From positions 2,852,001 to 2,916,000 of the forward strand of contig NZ_CP082292.1 in NCBI RefSeq assembly GCF_019880205.1: 64,000 bases of DNA, written 5' to 3'. This DNA comes from Pantoea alfalfae. Lineage in GTDB: Bacteria; Pseudomonadota; Gammaproteobacteria; Enterobacterales; Enterobacteriaceae. Below, one piece after another: positions 38,851 to 48,196 of the stretch. A model generated the notes under the pieces. That model did no database searches. It saw nothing but the letters and a program-made list of their open reading frames with translations, and was not told the origin of the DNA. Within the stretch, counting starts at the first letter, position 1; each line of letters starts with the position of its first letter. A program made the translations under genes and the position numbers.

Positions 38851-40878
38851 TTAGCCTTTCACTTCATACAGCGGAGTTTCACCTGCCACCACCTGACCGC
38901 GGGCCAGTAATGTCAGACCGGCAAAATCATCGCTGTTGCTGACCACGACCGGACTCACCATTGAGCGGGCATTGGCATTGAGGAATTCAAGGTCCATTTC
39001 CAGCACAGGCTGACCGGCGACCACCGTGGCCCCCTCTTCAGCCAGACGGGTAAAGCCTTTACCTTCCAGCGCCACGGTATCCAGTCCCATGTGCACCACT
39101 ATCTCTACACCATTCTCCGTTTCCAGACAGAAGGCGTGATTGGTGTTGAAGATTTTCACCAGCGTACCGTCAATCGGTGCCACGACCCATTTGTCGCTGG
39201 GTTTGATCGCCAGACCATCGCCAACTGCTTTGCTGGCAAAGGCTTCATCCGGCACATCATCCAGCGCGACCACTTCGCCCGATACCGGTGCCAGCAATGT
39301 CGCAATAACACGCTTCTCGCTGTTCAGCACGGCCTGCGGTTTAATGTCAGGCTCCACTGGCGCACTGCTGGTAGCCGCGGCTGCGACCGGCCCCTTGGTC
39401 AGGACTTTTTTCATCGCCGAGGCAATGCTTTCGGCCTGGGTACCCACGATGATCTGCACGCTCTGCTTATTAAGGCGGATCACCCCGGATGCACCCAGAT
39501 GCTTCGCAACGCCTTCATTAACCTGCGCCGAATCATTCACGTTAAGACGCAGGCGGGTAATGCAGGCATCGATGCTGGTTAAGTTGGCTGAGCCGCCCAC
39601 GGCACCAATATAACGACGCGCCAGCGATTCAGTGGCCGTTTCGCCATTGTCAGTTTTATCCACGTTGACGTCATAACCATCACTTTCATCACCCGCAACT
39701 GCCAGCTCGCGGCCCGGCGTCATCAGGTTGAATTTTTTGATGGTGAAGCGGAATACCACGTAGTAGATAACGAAGAAGACCAGGCCCTGCGGAATCAGCA
39801 TGTACCAGTGTGTTGCCAGCGGGTTACGGGTCGACAGCACCATATCCACCAGCCCGGCGCTGAAACCAAATCCGGCAATCCAGTGCATGCTGGCAGCGAT
39901 AAAGACCGAGATGCCGGTCAGGACGGCGTGAATCAGATAGAGTACTGGCGCCACGAACATGAAGGAGAATTCCAGCGGTTCGGTGATACCGGTAAAGAAG
40001 GCAGCAAACGCGGCAGCCAGCATGATACTACCGACTTTGACACGGTTCTCTGGACGCGCACAGTGATAGATGGCCAACGCAGCACCCGGCAGACCAAACA
40101 TCATAATCGGGAAGAAGCCTGCCTGATAACGACCGGTAATGCCCACGGTTGCCGACCCATCAGCCAGTGACTGTGCACCGCCCAGGAATTTAGGAATGTC
40201 ATTAATGCCCGCAACATCAAACCAGAACACGGAGTTCAGGGCGTGATGCAGACCGACCGGAATCAGCAGGCGGTTAAAGAAGGCGTAGATACCGGCACCG
40301 GCAGAGCCGAGCTTCTGGATATGTTCACCAAAGTTAACCAGACCATTAAACACCACGGGCCAGATATACATCAGGATAAAAGCGACAAAGATCATCAGGA
40401 ACGAAACGAGAATCGGCACCAGCCGGCGTCCGCTGAAGAAAGAGAGTGCCTTAGGCAGTTCAACGTGGCTGAAGCGGTTATAGACCTCTGCCGACAGAAT
40501 ACCGACAAGGATGCCGACAAACTGGTTTTCAATTTTGCCAAAGGCTGCTGGCACCTGATCCAAAGGAATTTTCTGAATCATCGACACTGCAGCGGGTGAG
40601 CAGAGCGTGGTGACCACCAGAAAGCCGACATAGCCAGTCAGCGCTGCGGCACCATCTTTATCTTTTGACATGCCGTAGGCAATACCGATCGCAAACAGCA
40701 CCGACATGTGCTCAATGATTGCCGCACCCGACTTGATCAGTAATGCCGCCAGCGCATTACCTGCCCCCCAACTGTCTGGATCAATCCAGTAACCGACCCC
40801 CATTAATATCGCTGCTGCTGGCAGGGTTGCTACCGGCACCATCAGTGCGCGCCCCACCTTTTGTAAGTAACCTAACAT
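38851..40878 (-). CDS. nagE: PTS N-acetylglucosamine transporter subunit IICBA
   Basis: NagE imports and phosphorylates N-acetylglucosamine to GlcNAc-6-phosphate. The 675-residue protein has an N-terminal membrane IIC domain (about 1-370). The IIB domain carries the phospho-Cys in ITSLDACITRLRL (here LTSIDACITRLRL, about 410-430). The C-terminal IIA domain (about 530-675) has the phospho-His in EIVVHMGLDTV. It is divergent from nagBACD, sharing a control region with NagC- and CRP-like sites. Confidence 0.97.
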   Translation of the reverse strand: MLGYLQKVGRALMVPVATLPAAAILMGVGYWIDPDSWGAGNALAALLIKSGAAIIEHMSVLFAIGIAYGMSKDKDGAAALTGYVGFLVVTTLCSPAAVSMIQKIPLDQVPAAFGKIENQFVGILVGILSAEVYNRFSHVELPKALSFFSGRRLVPILVSFLMIFVAFILMYIWPVVFNGLVNFGEHIQKLGSAGAGIYAFFNRLLIPVGLHHALNSVFWFDVAGINDIPKFLGGAQSLADGSATVGITGRYQAGFFPIMMFGLPGAALAIYHCARPENRVKVGSIMLAAAFAAFFTGITEPLEFSFMFVAPVLYLIHAVLTGISVFIAASMHWIAGFGFSAGLVDMVLSTRNPLATHWYMLIPQGLVFFVIYYVVFRFTIKKFNLMTPGRELAVAGDESDGYDVNVDKTDNGETATESLARRYIGAVGGSANLTSIDACITRLRLNVNDSAQVNEGVAKHLGASGVIRLNKQSVQIIVGTQAESIASAMKKVLTKGPVAAAATSSAPVEPDIKPQAVLNSEKRVIATLLAPVSGEVVALDDVPDEAFASKAVGDGLAIKPSDKWVVAPIDGTLVKIFNTNHAFCLETENGVEIVVHMGLDTVALEGKGFTRLAEEGATVVAGQPVLEMDLEFLNANARSMVSPVVVSNSDDFAGLTLLARGQVVAGETPLYEVKG

Positions 40879-40987
40879 ATCCCCTTCCCCCTATGAGCCT
40901 GACTTGTCGCTTTGCGCTGCTTAATGTTGTTATGTCAGCTGCAAAGATCGTTAATACACTTCATATCACGCAGCGAAGTGTAATGAT

Positions 40988-41013
40988 AAATTAATTCGCC
41001 TCGCAAATTAAAA
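40988..41013. promoter_or_regulatory. Candidate NagC operator, nagE side
   Basis: An AT-rich imperfect palindrome AAATTAATTCG-cct-CGCAAATTAAA lies about 110 bp before nagE. Its arrangement, with CG steps near the centre and AT-rich arms, matches the NagC boxes known between nagE and nagB in E. coli. Confidence 0.6.
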
Positions 41014-41023
41014 CCCTGGTAAA

Positions 41024-41039
41024 TGTGATTTTTATCACT
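41024..41039. promoter_or_regulatory. Candidate CRP site in the nagE-nagB region
   Basis: TGTGA-6-TCACT matches the CRP consensus in nine of ten half-site positions. It lies midway between the two candidate NagC boxes, as the CRP site does in E. coli. Confidence 0.65.
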
Positions 41040-41084
41040 AAAAAACATCGTGTCACACGGCAACATCTGGCTATCACCACAAAC

Positions 41085-41106
41085 TTATTTTATGATCCGA
41101 AATATT
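41085..41106. promoter_or_regulatory. Candidate NagC operator, nagB side
   Basis: TTATTTTATGA-TCCGAAATATT is an imperfect AT-rich palindrome about 97 bp centre-to-centre from the nagE-side box. In E. coli two NagC boxes, one near each promoter, are joined by a repression loop. The same layout is visible here. The rest of the 328-bp gap (40879-41206) shows no gene. Confidence 0.5.
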
Positions 41107-41206
41107 GAATTGTGCTCCGCCCGTGGCGAGAATAGATCATCTGCTCTGGCTGATGACTAACGCAGCGGTTTAGCGATCCCCTTTCCATTTTTAATTGAGG
41201 TGAAAC

Positions 41207-42007
41207 ATGAGACTGATTCCATTAGCGACGCCAACCCAGGTAGGTAAATGGGCCGCCCGACATATTGTTAACCGCATCAATGCGTTTAACCCGACGGCGG
41301 ACAGGCCTTTTGTTCTGGGTCTGCCAACCGGCGGCACGCCACTGGAGGCGTACAAGCACCTGATTGATATGCACAAAGCGGGCCAGGTCAGTTTTAAACA
41401 TGTCGTGACTTTCAATATGGATGAATATGTCGGTCTGCCAAAAGAGCATCCTGAAAGCTATCACAGCTTTATGTATCGCAACTTCTTCGATCACGTTGAT
41501 ATTCAACCGGAAAATATCAACCTGCTAAATGGTAATGCGCCTGATATTGACGCAGAATGTCGTCAGTACGAAGAGAAAATTCGCGCACTGGGTAAAATTC
41601 ACCTGTTTATGGGCGGCGTTGGCAACGACGGTCATATCGCCTTTAACGAACCGGCTTCGTCACTGGCTTCGCGTACCCGTATTAAAACCCTGACCCATGA
41701 TACCCGCGTGGCGAACTCGCGCTTCTTTAACGGGGACGTTGATCAGGTACCTAAATATGCGCTGACGGTCGGCGTCGGCACGCTGCTGGATGCCGAAGAA
41801 GTCATGATTCTGGTTACCGGTCATGTCAAAGCGCAGGCACTGCAGGCAGCAGTTGAAGGTAACGTGAATCATATGTGGACCATCAGCTGTCTGCAGCTGC
41901 ATGCGAAATCGGTTGTGGTCTGTGATGAGCCAGCCACCATGGAACTGAAAGTGAAAACCGTGAAATATTTCCGCGAAATGGAAGCGGAAAATATGAAAGG
42001 CGTGTAA
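41207..42007 (+). CDS. nagB: Glucosamine-6-phosphate deaminase
   Basis: NagB converts glucosamine-6-phosphate to fructose-6-phosphate and ammonia. The 266-residue protein begins [20 protein letters not shown] and has [36 protein letters not shown] with the catalytic Asp, and [18 protein letters not shown]. The length equals that of E. coli. It is the first gene of nagBACD. Confidence 0.98.
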   Translation: MRLIPLATPTQVGKWAARHIVNRINAFNPTADRPFVLGLPTGGTPLEAYKHLIDMHKAGQVSFKHVVTFNMDEYVGLPKEHPESYHSFMYRNFFDHVDIQPENINLLNGNAPDIDAECRQYEEKIRALGKIHLFMGGVGNDGHIAFNEPASSLASRTRIKTLTHDTRVANSRFFNGDVDQVPKYALTVGVGTLLDAEEVMILVTGHVKAQALQAAVEGNVNHMWTISCLQLHAKSVVVCDEPATMELKVKTVKYFREMEAENMKGV

Positions 42008-42069
42008 CAGAATAGTGCCTTGCCCTGCTGTTACGCTGAGTGACAGCAGGCCAGGACGGGAGAAGAGAG

Positions 42070-43218
42070 ATGTACGCATTAGTAAACGGCCGGATCTACA
42101 GCGGCCATGAGATTCTGGATAATCACGCCGTCGTGGTGGCAGACGGGCACATTGCGCGCGTCTGCCCGCGTGAATCGCTCCCGGCTGATATTGAGCAGCG
42201 GGATATGGCGGGTGCGATTATTGCGCCGGGCTTTATCGATCTCCAGCTTAATGGCTGCGGTGGCGTGCAGTTCAATGACAGCCTGGATGCGCTCAGCATT
42301 GAGACGCTGGAAACGATGCAGCGCGCCAATGAAAAGTCTGGCTGCACCAGCTTTTTACCGACGCTGATCACCAGCAGCGACGCGCTGATGAAGCGGGCGA
42401 TTGAAACCATGCGCGCTTACCTGCAGAAACATCAGCATCAGGCGCTGGGTCTGCATCTGGAAGGCCCGTGGCTGAGCAAAGCGAAAAAAGGCACACACGA
42501 TCCGGCACTGATTCGCCTGCCGGATGCGGCGATGGTGCAGTATCTTTGCGACAACGCAGACGTCATTACCAAAGTCACCCTGGCACCGGAAAACGCAGGC
42601 AGCGACGTGATTCGTCAGTTGACCGATGCCGGAATCATTGTCTCAGCAGGTCACTCGAATGCGACCTATGAAGAGGCGAAAGCGGGCTTTGCTGCGGGCG
42701 TGAGTTTCGCGACCCACCTCTACAATGCTATGCCGGCGTTTGCCGGACGTGAACCCGGGCTTATCGGTGCGCTGTTTGATTCGCCTGATGTATACTGCGG
42801 CATTATTGCGGATGGTTTACATGTACATTACGCTAACGTGCGCAATGCAAAACGCATCAAAGGCGACAAACTGGTGCTGGTAACGGATGCCACAGCACCG
42901 GCTGGCGCTGACATCAGCGAGTTTATTTTTGCTGGAAAAACAATCTATTATCGTGACGGCCTCTGTGTTGACGAAAACGGCACACTCAGTGGTTCGGCCC
43001 TGACGATGATTGAAGCGGTACAAAACAGCGTCGAGCATGTCGGTATCGCACTGGACGAAGCGTTACGCATGGCATCACTCTACCCGGCACGGGCGATGGG
43101 CGTGGAAAGACAGTTGGGCTCGATCGAAGCAGGAAAAATCGCGAACCTGACTGTGTTTACGCGCGACTTTAAAATCATTAAGACGTTAGTCAACGGAGAC
43201 GACGTCCTGAGCGAGTAA
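42070..43218 (+). CDS. nagA: N-acetylglucosamine-6-phosphate deacetylase
   Basis: NagA removes acetate from GlcNAc-6-phosphate and so lowers the NagC inducer. I start at ATG 42070 ([20 protein letters not shown]), preceded by GGGAGAAGAGAG; this gives 382 residues as in E. coli. The metal-dependent amidohydrolase motifs are [30 protein letters not shown] and [10 protein letters not shown]. It lies 62 bp after nagB. Confidence 0.96.
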   Translation: MYALVNGRIYSGHEILDNHAVVVADGHIARVCPRESLPADIEQRDMAGAIIAPGFIDLQLNGCGGVQFNDSLDALSIETLETMQRANEKSGCTSFLPTLITSSDALMKRAIETMRAYLQKHQHQALGLHLEGPWLSKAKKGTHDPALIRLPDAAMVQYLCDNADVITKVTLAPENAGSDVIRQLTDAGIIVSAGHSNATYEEAKAGFAAGVSFATHLYNAMPAFAGREPGLIGALFDSPDVYCGIIADGLHVHYANVRNAKRIKGDKLVLVTDATAPAGADISEFIFAGKTIYYRDGLCVDENGTLSGSALTMIEAVQNSVEHVGIALDEALRMASLYPARAMGVERQLGSIEAGKIANLTVFTRDFKIIKTLVNGDDVLSE

Positions 43219-43225
43219 GCACTGA

Positions 43226-44446
43226 ATGACCACTGGCGGCCAGTCACAAATAGGAAATGTCGATCTTGTTAAGCAACTTAATAGCGCAGCGGTTTACCGG
43301 CTGATTGATCAACAGGGGCCGATATCGCGCATTCAGATTGCCGAACTCAGCCAGCTCGCCCCCGCCAGCGTCACCAAAATTACCCGCCAGTTGATTGAGC
43401 GCGGCCTGATCAAAGAGGTAGACCAGCAGGCGTCTACCGGTGGTCGCCGCGCTATCTCGATTATCACTGAAACCCGCCACTTCCATACCATCGGGGTTCG
43501 CCTCGGCCGCAACGATGCCACCCTGACCCTGTTCGACCTTAGCGGTAAATCGCTGGCGCAGGAGGATTATGCGCTGCCTGAACGCACTCAGGAGACGCTG
43601 GAACATGCGCTGTTTAACGCCATCAGCGGTTTCATCGAGCAGCACCAGCGTAAAATACGCGAGCTGATTGCGATTTCCGTCATCCTGCCGGGCCTGGTTG
43701 ACCCGATTAACGGCGTGATTCGTTATATGCCGCACATCTCTGTCAGCCACTGGCCGCTGGTCGCCAGTCTGAAAAAACGGTTCAACGTCACCAGCTTTGT
43801 GGGGCACGATATTCGCAGTCTGGCGCTGGCCGAGCACTATTTCGGTGCAAGCCGCGACTGTGCTGACTCAATCCTGGTGCGCTTACACCGCGGCACGGGT
43901 GCCGGCATTATTGCTAACGGCCATATTTTCCTCGGCAGCAACGGCAACGTCGGCGAAATCGGCCATATCCAGGTTGACCCGCTTGGCGAGCGCTGTCACT
44001 GCGGTAACTTTGGCTGCCTTGAAACCATTGCCGCTAACGGCGCCATTGAGAATCGTGTGCGGCATCTGCTGAATCAGGGCTACCCCAGTGTACTGACGCT
44101 GGAGGCGTGCCAGATGTCCCACATCTGCAAAGCGGCCAATCAGGGTGATCCGCTGGCCTGTGAAGTGGTCGAACAGGTAGGCCGGTATCTCGGCAAAGCG
44201 ATTGCCATCGCGATTAACCTGTTTAATCCACAAAAAGTTGTGCTGGCGGGCGAGATTACGGAAGCAGAAAAAGTGCTGCTGCCCGCGATTGAAGGCTGCA
44301 TCAACACCCAGGCATTAGAAGCTTTCCGTAAAAATCTGCCGGTGGTGCGTTCTACCCTGGATCACCGTTCTGCGATTGGCGCGTTTGCGCTGGCTAAACG
44401 TGCCATGCTTAACGGCATTCTGCTGCAACATCTTCTGGAAGACTAA
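43226..44446 (+). CDS. nagC: N-acetylglucosamine repressor NagC
   Basis: NagC is the ROK-family repressor that releases DNA on binding GlcNAc-6-phosphate. The 406-residue protein has an N-terminal winged helix (about 15-75, with ISRIQIAELSQLAPASVTKI) and a ROK sugar-binding domain with GTGAG and the zinc motif CHCGNFGCLETI. The length equals that of E. coli. It follows nagA by 7 bp, so NagC regulates its own operon. Confidence 0.97.
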   Translation: MTTGGQSQIGNVDLVKQLNSAAVYRLIDQQGPISRIQIAELSQLAPASVTKITRQLIERGLIKEVDQQASTGGRRAISIITETRHFHTIGVRLGRNDATLTLFDLSGKSLAQEDYALPERTQETLEHALFNAISGFIEQHQRKIRELIAISVILPGLVDPINGVIRYMPHISVSHWPLVASLKKRFNVTSFVGHDIRSLALAEHYFGASRDCADSILVRLHRGTGAGIIANGHIFLGSNGNVGEIGHIQVDPLGERCHCGNFGCLETIAANGAIENRVRHLLNQGYPSVLTLEACQMSHICKAANQGDPLACEVVEQVGRYLGKAIAIAINLFNPQKVVLAGEITEAEKVLLPAIEGCINTQALEAFRKNLPVVRSTLDHRSAIGAFALAKRAMLNGILLQHLLED

Positions 44447-44485
44447 GCTAACCCGCTGTTGTGGCGGGCCACATCGGATCTGACT

Positions 44486-45238
44486 ATGACCATTAAAAGC
44501 GTAATTTGTGATATCGATGGCGTGCTGATGCACGACAACACGGCCGTTCCTGGCGCACAGGAATTTTTACAGCGCATTCTGGCCAAAGAGATGCCGCTGG
44601 TGGTGCTGACGAACTATCCCTCGCAGACCGAGCAGGATCTGGCTAACCGCTTTGCTTCGGCTGGTGTCGAGGTCCCTGAATCCGTTTTCTATACCTCTGC
44701 CATGGCTACAGCAGACTTCCTGCGTCGTCAGGAGGGTAAAAAGGCCTATGTCATTGGTGAAGGCGCGTTGATTCATGAGCTCTATAAAGCGGGCTTTACC
44801 ATTACGGATGTGAATCCCGATTTTGTCATTGTCGGGGAGACGCGTTCGTTCAACTGGGACATGATGCACAAAGCGGCCTTCTTCGTCGCTAACGGCGCGC
44901 GCTTCATCGCCACTAACCCCGATACGCACGCGCGCGGCTTTATACCCGCCTGTGGCGCGCTCTGCGCCGGTATTGAGAAGATCTCAGGTCGTAGCCCGTT
45001 TGTGGTGGGCAAACCTAGCCCTTACATCATGCGTGCCGCGCTGAATAAAATGCAGGCCCACTCGGAAGAGACGGTCATTGTGGGTGATAACCTGCGAACC
45101 GATATTCTCGCCGGTTTCCAGGCAGGTCTGGAGACAGTACTGGTGCTGTCAGGCGTCTCGACGCTGAGTGATATCGATGCCATGCCGTTCCGTCCGGACT
45201 GGATCTACCCTTCTGTTGCCGATATTGATCTGTTCTGA
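44486..45238 (+). CDS. nagD: Ribonucleotide/UMP phosphatase NagD
   Basis: NagD is a HAD-superfamily phosphatase with activity on UMP and GMP in E. coli; its link to amino-sugar use is unclear. I start at ATG 44486 (MTIKSVICDIDGVLMHDNTAV), giving 250 residues as in E. coli. The HAD motifs DIDGVL, VLTNYPSQ and GDNLRTDILAGFQAG are present. It is 39 bp after nagC and ends the operon before a good terminator. Confidence 0.95.
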   Translation: MTIKSVICDIDGVLMHDNTAVPGAQEFLQRILAKEMPLVVLTNYPSQTEQDLANRFASAGVEVPESVFYTSAMATADFLRRQEGKKAYVIGEGALIHELYKAGFTITDVNPDFVIVGETRSFNWDMMHKAAFFVANGARFIATNPDTHARGFIPACGALCAGIEKISGRSPFVVGKPSPYIMRAALNKMQAHSEETVIVGDNLRTDILAGFQAGLETVLVLSGVSTLSDIDAMPFRPDWIYPSVADIDLF

Positions 45239-45252
45239 TTCATTTTTCTTAT

Positions 45253-45291
45253 GACGCATCCGGTTAATCTGTGATGCGTCCCCCTTTTTTT
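45253..45291 (+). terminator. Intrinsic terminator of nagBACD
   Basis: GACGCATC and GATGCGTC flank a 12-nt loop, followed by CCCC and seven T, 14 bp after nagD. Confidence 0.75.
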
Positions 45292-45546
45292 GCATGTTCC
45301 CGCCTACTTTCACTGCCTGTTTTTTACTCACAAACACCATTTCATTGCCGATCCAACAACAAAACAACGTTAAAACTATCGTTTATTTAATTTTATTGCC
45401 ATGTGAGCAATATTTTTATCAGTAAATCACGATTCCTCTTGCATTGAATGCACCAAATAGCGCATTTTCTTATCTATCACGCAGCGTCAGGCTGCCGGAC
45501 AAACGCAAAAGATAACATCGCCGTAAGGTGAGATCAGGAGTCAGTT
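45292..45546 (+). promoter_or_regulatory. asnB upstream region
   Basis: About 255 bp between the nagD terminator and asnB, AT-rich in its first half (45300-45440) with no supportable ORF. TTGCAT at about 45439 could be a -35, but I see no convincing -10. A TGCACC half-site for NtrC lies next to it without a good partner. The ribosome site is GATCAGGAGTCAG just before the ATG. Confidence 0.3.
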
Positions 45547-47214
45547 ATGTGTTCAATTTTTGGTGTGCTGGATCTGAAAACCGATCCTGTTGAGCTGCGC
45601 AAGAAAGCGCTGGAATGTTCACGCTTAATGCGTCATCGCGGCCCGGACTGGTCAGGCGTCTATGCAGATGACAAGGCTATTCTGGCGCATGAACGCCTCT
45701 CAATTGTTGACGTTAACAACGGCGCACAGCCCCTGTACAACGCCGATCACACCCACGTACTGGCCGTTAACGGCGAAATTTACAACCATCAGGCGCTGCG
45801 CGCTGAGCTCAGCGATCGCTATGAATTTCAGACCGGTTCTGACTGTGAAGTGATTCTGGCGCTCTATCAGGAGAAAGGTGTCGATTTCCTTGATGAGCTG
45901 GAAGGCATGTTCGCCTTTATCCTCTATGACAGCGTTAAGAAATCGTATCTGATTGGCCGCGACCATATCGGCATCATCCCGCTTTATATGGGTAACGATG
46001 AACACGGCAACCTGTTTGTTGCGTCAGAAATGAAAGCGCTGGTACCGGCGTGTCGTTCGATCAAAGAGTTCCCGCCGGGAAGCTATCTCTCCAGCACCGA
46101 TGGCGAAATCCGTCGTTACTGGCAGCGTGACTGGATGGAATACAAAAACGTTGAACACAACACCACTGATGCGGCAGGCCTGAAACATGCGCTTGAAGAG
46201 TCCGTGAAAAGCCACCTGATGTCAGACGTCCCTTATGGCGTGCTGCTGTCAGGCGGTCTGGACTCCTCCATCATTTCAGCCGTGACCAAGCGTTTTGCGG
46301 CGAAACGGGTTGAAGATCAGGATAAAAGTGATGCGTGGTGGCCGCAGCTACACTCCTTTGCGGTCGGGCTGGAAGGTTCACCTGATTTAAAAGCAGCAAA
46401 ATCTGTCGCTGAACATCTGGGCACCGTGCACCACGAAATTCATTTCACCGTGCAGGAAGGTCTGGATGCGATTCGCGATGTGATTTATCACATTGAAACC
46501 TATGACGTCACTACCATTCGCGCCTCTACGCCGATGTACTTAATGTCGCGTAAAATCAAAGCAATGGGCATTAAGATGGTGCTGTCAGGCGAAGGTGCAG
46601 ACGAAGTCTTTGGCGGCTATCTCTACTTCCATAAAGCGCCAAACGCCAAAGAGTTCCACGAAGAAAACGTGCGTAAACTGCAGGCGCTGCATATGTTCGA
46701 CTGCGCTCGTGCCAACAAAGCGATGTCCGCCTGGGGCGTTGAAGCCCGCGTACCCTTCCTGGATAAAAAATTCCTGGATGTGGCAATGCGTATCAACCCT
46801 GCCGACAAAATGTGTGGCAGCAACGGTAAAATGGAGAAACACATTCTGCGTGAATGTTTCTCCTCTTACCTGCCAGAGAGCGTAGCGTGGCGTCAGAAAG
46901 AGCAGTTCTCTGATGGTGTGGGTTACAGCTGGATCGACTCACTCAAGGAAGTGGCCGCGAAGCAAATCAGCGACCAGCAGCTGGCAACCGCCCATTTCCG
47001 CTTCCCGTTCAACACGCCGGGTTCGAAAGAAGCTTATCTCTATCGTGAGATCTTCGAAGAGCTGTTCCCGTTAGCGAGTGCGGCAGAGTGTGTGCCTGGC
47101 GGTCCATCCGTTGCCTGTTCTTCCGCCAAAGCGATTGAGTGGGATGAAGCGTTTAAAAACATGGACGATCCTTCCGGACGTGCCGTGGGTGTGCATCAGT
47201 CAGCCTATAAATAA
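45547..47214 (+). CDS. asnB: Asparagine synthase B, glutamine-hydrolysing
   Basis: AsnB makes asparagine from aspartate, ATP and glutamine. The nucleophilic Cys2 follows the initiator Met (MCSIFGVLDLK). The N-terminal class II glutaminase domain (about 1-200) has RHRGPDWSG and NGEIYNH. The synthetase domain has the ATP pyrophosphatase motif LLSGGLDSSIISA and SGEGADEVFGGYLYFHKAPN (shown in full length of 20). At 555 residues it is one longer than E. coli AsnB. Confidence 0.97.
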   Translation: MCSIFGVLDLKTDPVELRKKALECSRLMRHRGPDWSGVYADDKAILAHERLSIVDVNNGAQPLYNADHTHVLAVNGEIYNHQALRAELSDRYEFQTGSDCEVILALYQEKGVDFLDELEGMFAFILYDSVKKSYLIGRDHIGIIPLYMGNDEHGNLFVASEMKALVPACRSIKEFPPGSYLSSTDGEIRRYWQRDWMEYKNVEHNTTDAAGLKHALEESVKSHLMSDVPYGVLLSGGLDSSIISAVTKRFAAKRVEDQDKSDAWWPQLHSFAVGLEGSPDLKAAKSVAEHLGTVHHEIHFTVQEGLDAIRDVIYHIETYDVTTIRASTPMYLMSRKIKAMGIKMVLSGEGADEVFGGYLYFHKAPNAKEFHEENVRKLQALHMFDCARANKAMSAWGVEARVPFLDKKFLDVAMRINPADKMCGSNGKMEKHILRECFSSYLPESVAWRQKEQFSDGVGYSWIDSLKEVAAKQISDQQLATAHFRFPFNTPGSKEAYLYREIFEELFPLASAAECVPGGPSVACSSAKAIEWDEAFKNMDDPSGRAVGVHQSAYK

Positions 47215-47234
47215 CCTGACAGAAAGCCACCGGA

Positions 47235-47261
47235 ATGGGCCTGTTATGGCCCATTTTTTTT
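47235..47261 (+). terminator. Intrinsic terminator of asnB
   Basis: TGGGCC and GGCCCA flank a 6-nt loop and are followed by eight T, 21 bp after asnB. Confidence 0.85.
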
Positions 47262-47363
47262 ACGATGAGCGTTGTATTCACTGAAAAATTGCCGAATAAA
47301 CCGCCAGGCTGGTTATAAGCCAGTCAAACAGCGATTATCTGGCAAAAAACGGTAAAAAACTTG

Positions 47364-47392
47364 TTGACGCTGTCTGGTCAACTCCGCATAAT
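47364..47392 (+). promoter_or_regulatory. Promoter of the seven-tRNA operon
   Basis: TTGACG (47364-47369), a 17-bp spacer and CATAAT (47387-47392) are followed by the GC-rich discriminator GCGCCCCG. GC-rich discriminators are typical of stable-RNA promoters under stringent control. The first tRNA begins about 40 bp further on. Confidence 0.75.
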
Positions 47393-47432
47393 GCGCCCCG
47401 CAACGCCGATGAAGGTAACGCGAAAAAAAGAT

Positions 47433-47509
47433 GGCTACGTAGCTCAGCTGGTTAGAGCACAGCACTCATAATGCTGGGGTCACAGGTTCGATTCCCGTCG
47501 TAGCCACCA
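47433..47509 (+). tRNA. metT: tRNA-Met (CAT), elongator, first copy
   Basis: A 77-nt cloverleaf with GGCTACG/CGTAGCC acceptor arms, anticodon CAT in ACTCATAAT, T-arm GGTTCGATTCC and encoded CCA. It is identical to the copy at 47833-47909. The acceptor and body match E. coli elongator metT/metU rather than the initiator tRNA. Confidence 0.97.
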
Positions 47510-47518
47510 TCTTTTTTT

Positions 47519-47603
47519 GCGGGAGTGGCGAAATTGGTAGACGCACCAGATTTAGGTTCTGGCGCCGCAAGGTGTGCGAGTTCAAGTCTCGCCTCCCGCA
47601 CCA
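47519..47603 (+). tRNA. leuW: tRNA-Leu (TAG)
   Basis: An 85-nt class II tRNA with a long variable arm, GCGGGAG/CTCCCGC acceptor arms, anticodon TAG in ATTTAGGTT and encoded CCA. It lies 9 bp after the first tRNA-Met. Confidence 0.97.
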
Positions 47604-47625
47604 TTTCATTATTCGGCAGCGTGGA

Positions 47626-47700
47626 TGGGATATCGCCAAGCGGTAAGGCACCGGTTTTTGATACCGGCATTCCCTGGTTCGAATCCAGGTATCCCAGCCA
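47626..47700 (+). tRNA. glnU: tRNA-Gln (TTG), first copy
   Basis: A 75-nt tRNA with TGGGATA/TATCCCA acceptor arms, anticodon TTG in TTTTTGATA and encoded CCA. It is identical to the copy at 47736-47810. Confidence 0.97.
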
Positions 47701-47735
47701 ATTTCGATGATTCTTGTATGCTGAGAACGGACGAA

Positions 47736-47810
47736 TGGGATATCGCCAAGCGGTAAGGCACCGGTTTTTGATACCGGCATTCCCTGGTTCGAATCCAGGT
47801 ATCCCAGCCA
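47736..47810 (+). tRNA. glnW: tRNA-Gln (TTG), second copy
   Basis: Identical in sequence to 47626-47700, with an unrelated 35-bp spacer between them. Tandem identity points to duplication kept uniform by gene conversion. Confidence 0.97.
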
Positions 47811-47832
47811 TCATTGAAATGCAGTACAATTT

Positions 47833-47909
47833 GGCTACGTAGCTCAGCTGGTTAGAGCACAGCACTCATAATGCTGGGGTCACAGGTTCGATTCCCGTCG
47901 TAGCCACCA
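47833..47909 (+). tRNA. metU: tRNA-Met (CAT), elongator, second copy
   Basis: Identical to 47433-47509 over all 77 nt, including the encoded CCA. Confidence 0.97.
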
Positions 47910-47915
47910 TATAAT

Positions 47916-47990
47916 TGGGGTGTCGCCAAGCGGTAAGGCACTGGTTTCTGATACCAGCATTCCGGGGTTCGAATCCCTGCACCCCAGCCA
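47916..47990 (+). tRNA. glnV: tRNA-Gln (CTG), first copy
   Basis: A 75-nt tRNA with TGGGGTG/CACCCCA acceptor arms, anticodon CTG in TTTCTGATA and encoded CCA. It starts only 6 bp after metU. It is identical to the next copy. Confidence 0.97.
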
Positions 47991-48018
47991 TACAAAGACA
48001 ATTTGAAAAGCCCATTAT

Positions 48019-48093
48019 TGGGGTGTCGCCAAGCGGTAAGGCACTGGTTTCTGATACCAGCATTCCGGGGTTCGAATCCCTGCACCCCAGCCA
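48019..48093 (+). tRNA. glnX: tRNA-Gln (CTG), second copy
   Basis: Identical to 47916-47990, last tRNA of the operon. The order Met-Leu-Gln-Gln-Met-Gln-Gln is exactly that of E. coli metT-leuW-glnU-glnW-metU-glnV-glnX. Confidence 0.97.
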
Positions 48094-48107
48094 AATTGCA
48101 CAACCAG

Positions 48108-48135
48108 GCCCGCTTTTGCGGGCTTTGTTGTTTTT
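48108..48135 (+). terminator. Intrinsic terminator of the tRNA operon
   Basis: GCCCGC and GCGGGC flank a TTTT loop and are followed by TTTGTTGTTTTT, 14 bp after the last tRNA. Confidence 0.85.
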
Positions 48136-48196
48136 ATCCCTTCTCCACCATCCTGATTACAGGCCCGCCCTGCGGCGAGCCTGAACACGTAAGCGG

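Noticed and set aside
45440..45480. A possible NtrC site upstream of asnB beginning TGCACC.
   Set aside because: The second half-site matches poorly and the spacing is off by one; no sigma-54 promoter lies nearby.
47433..48093. Repeated sequence blocks that could suggest a CRISPR array.
   Set aside because: The repeats are identical tRNA genes of 75-77 bp; no short regularly spaced direct repeats and no cas genes exist in the window.
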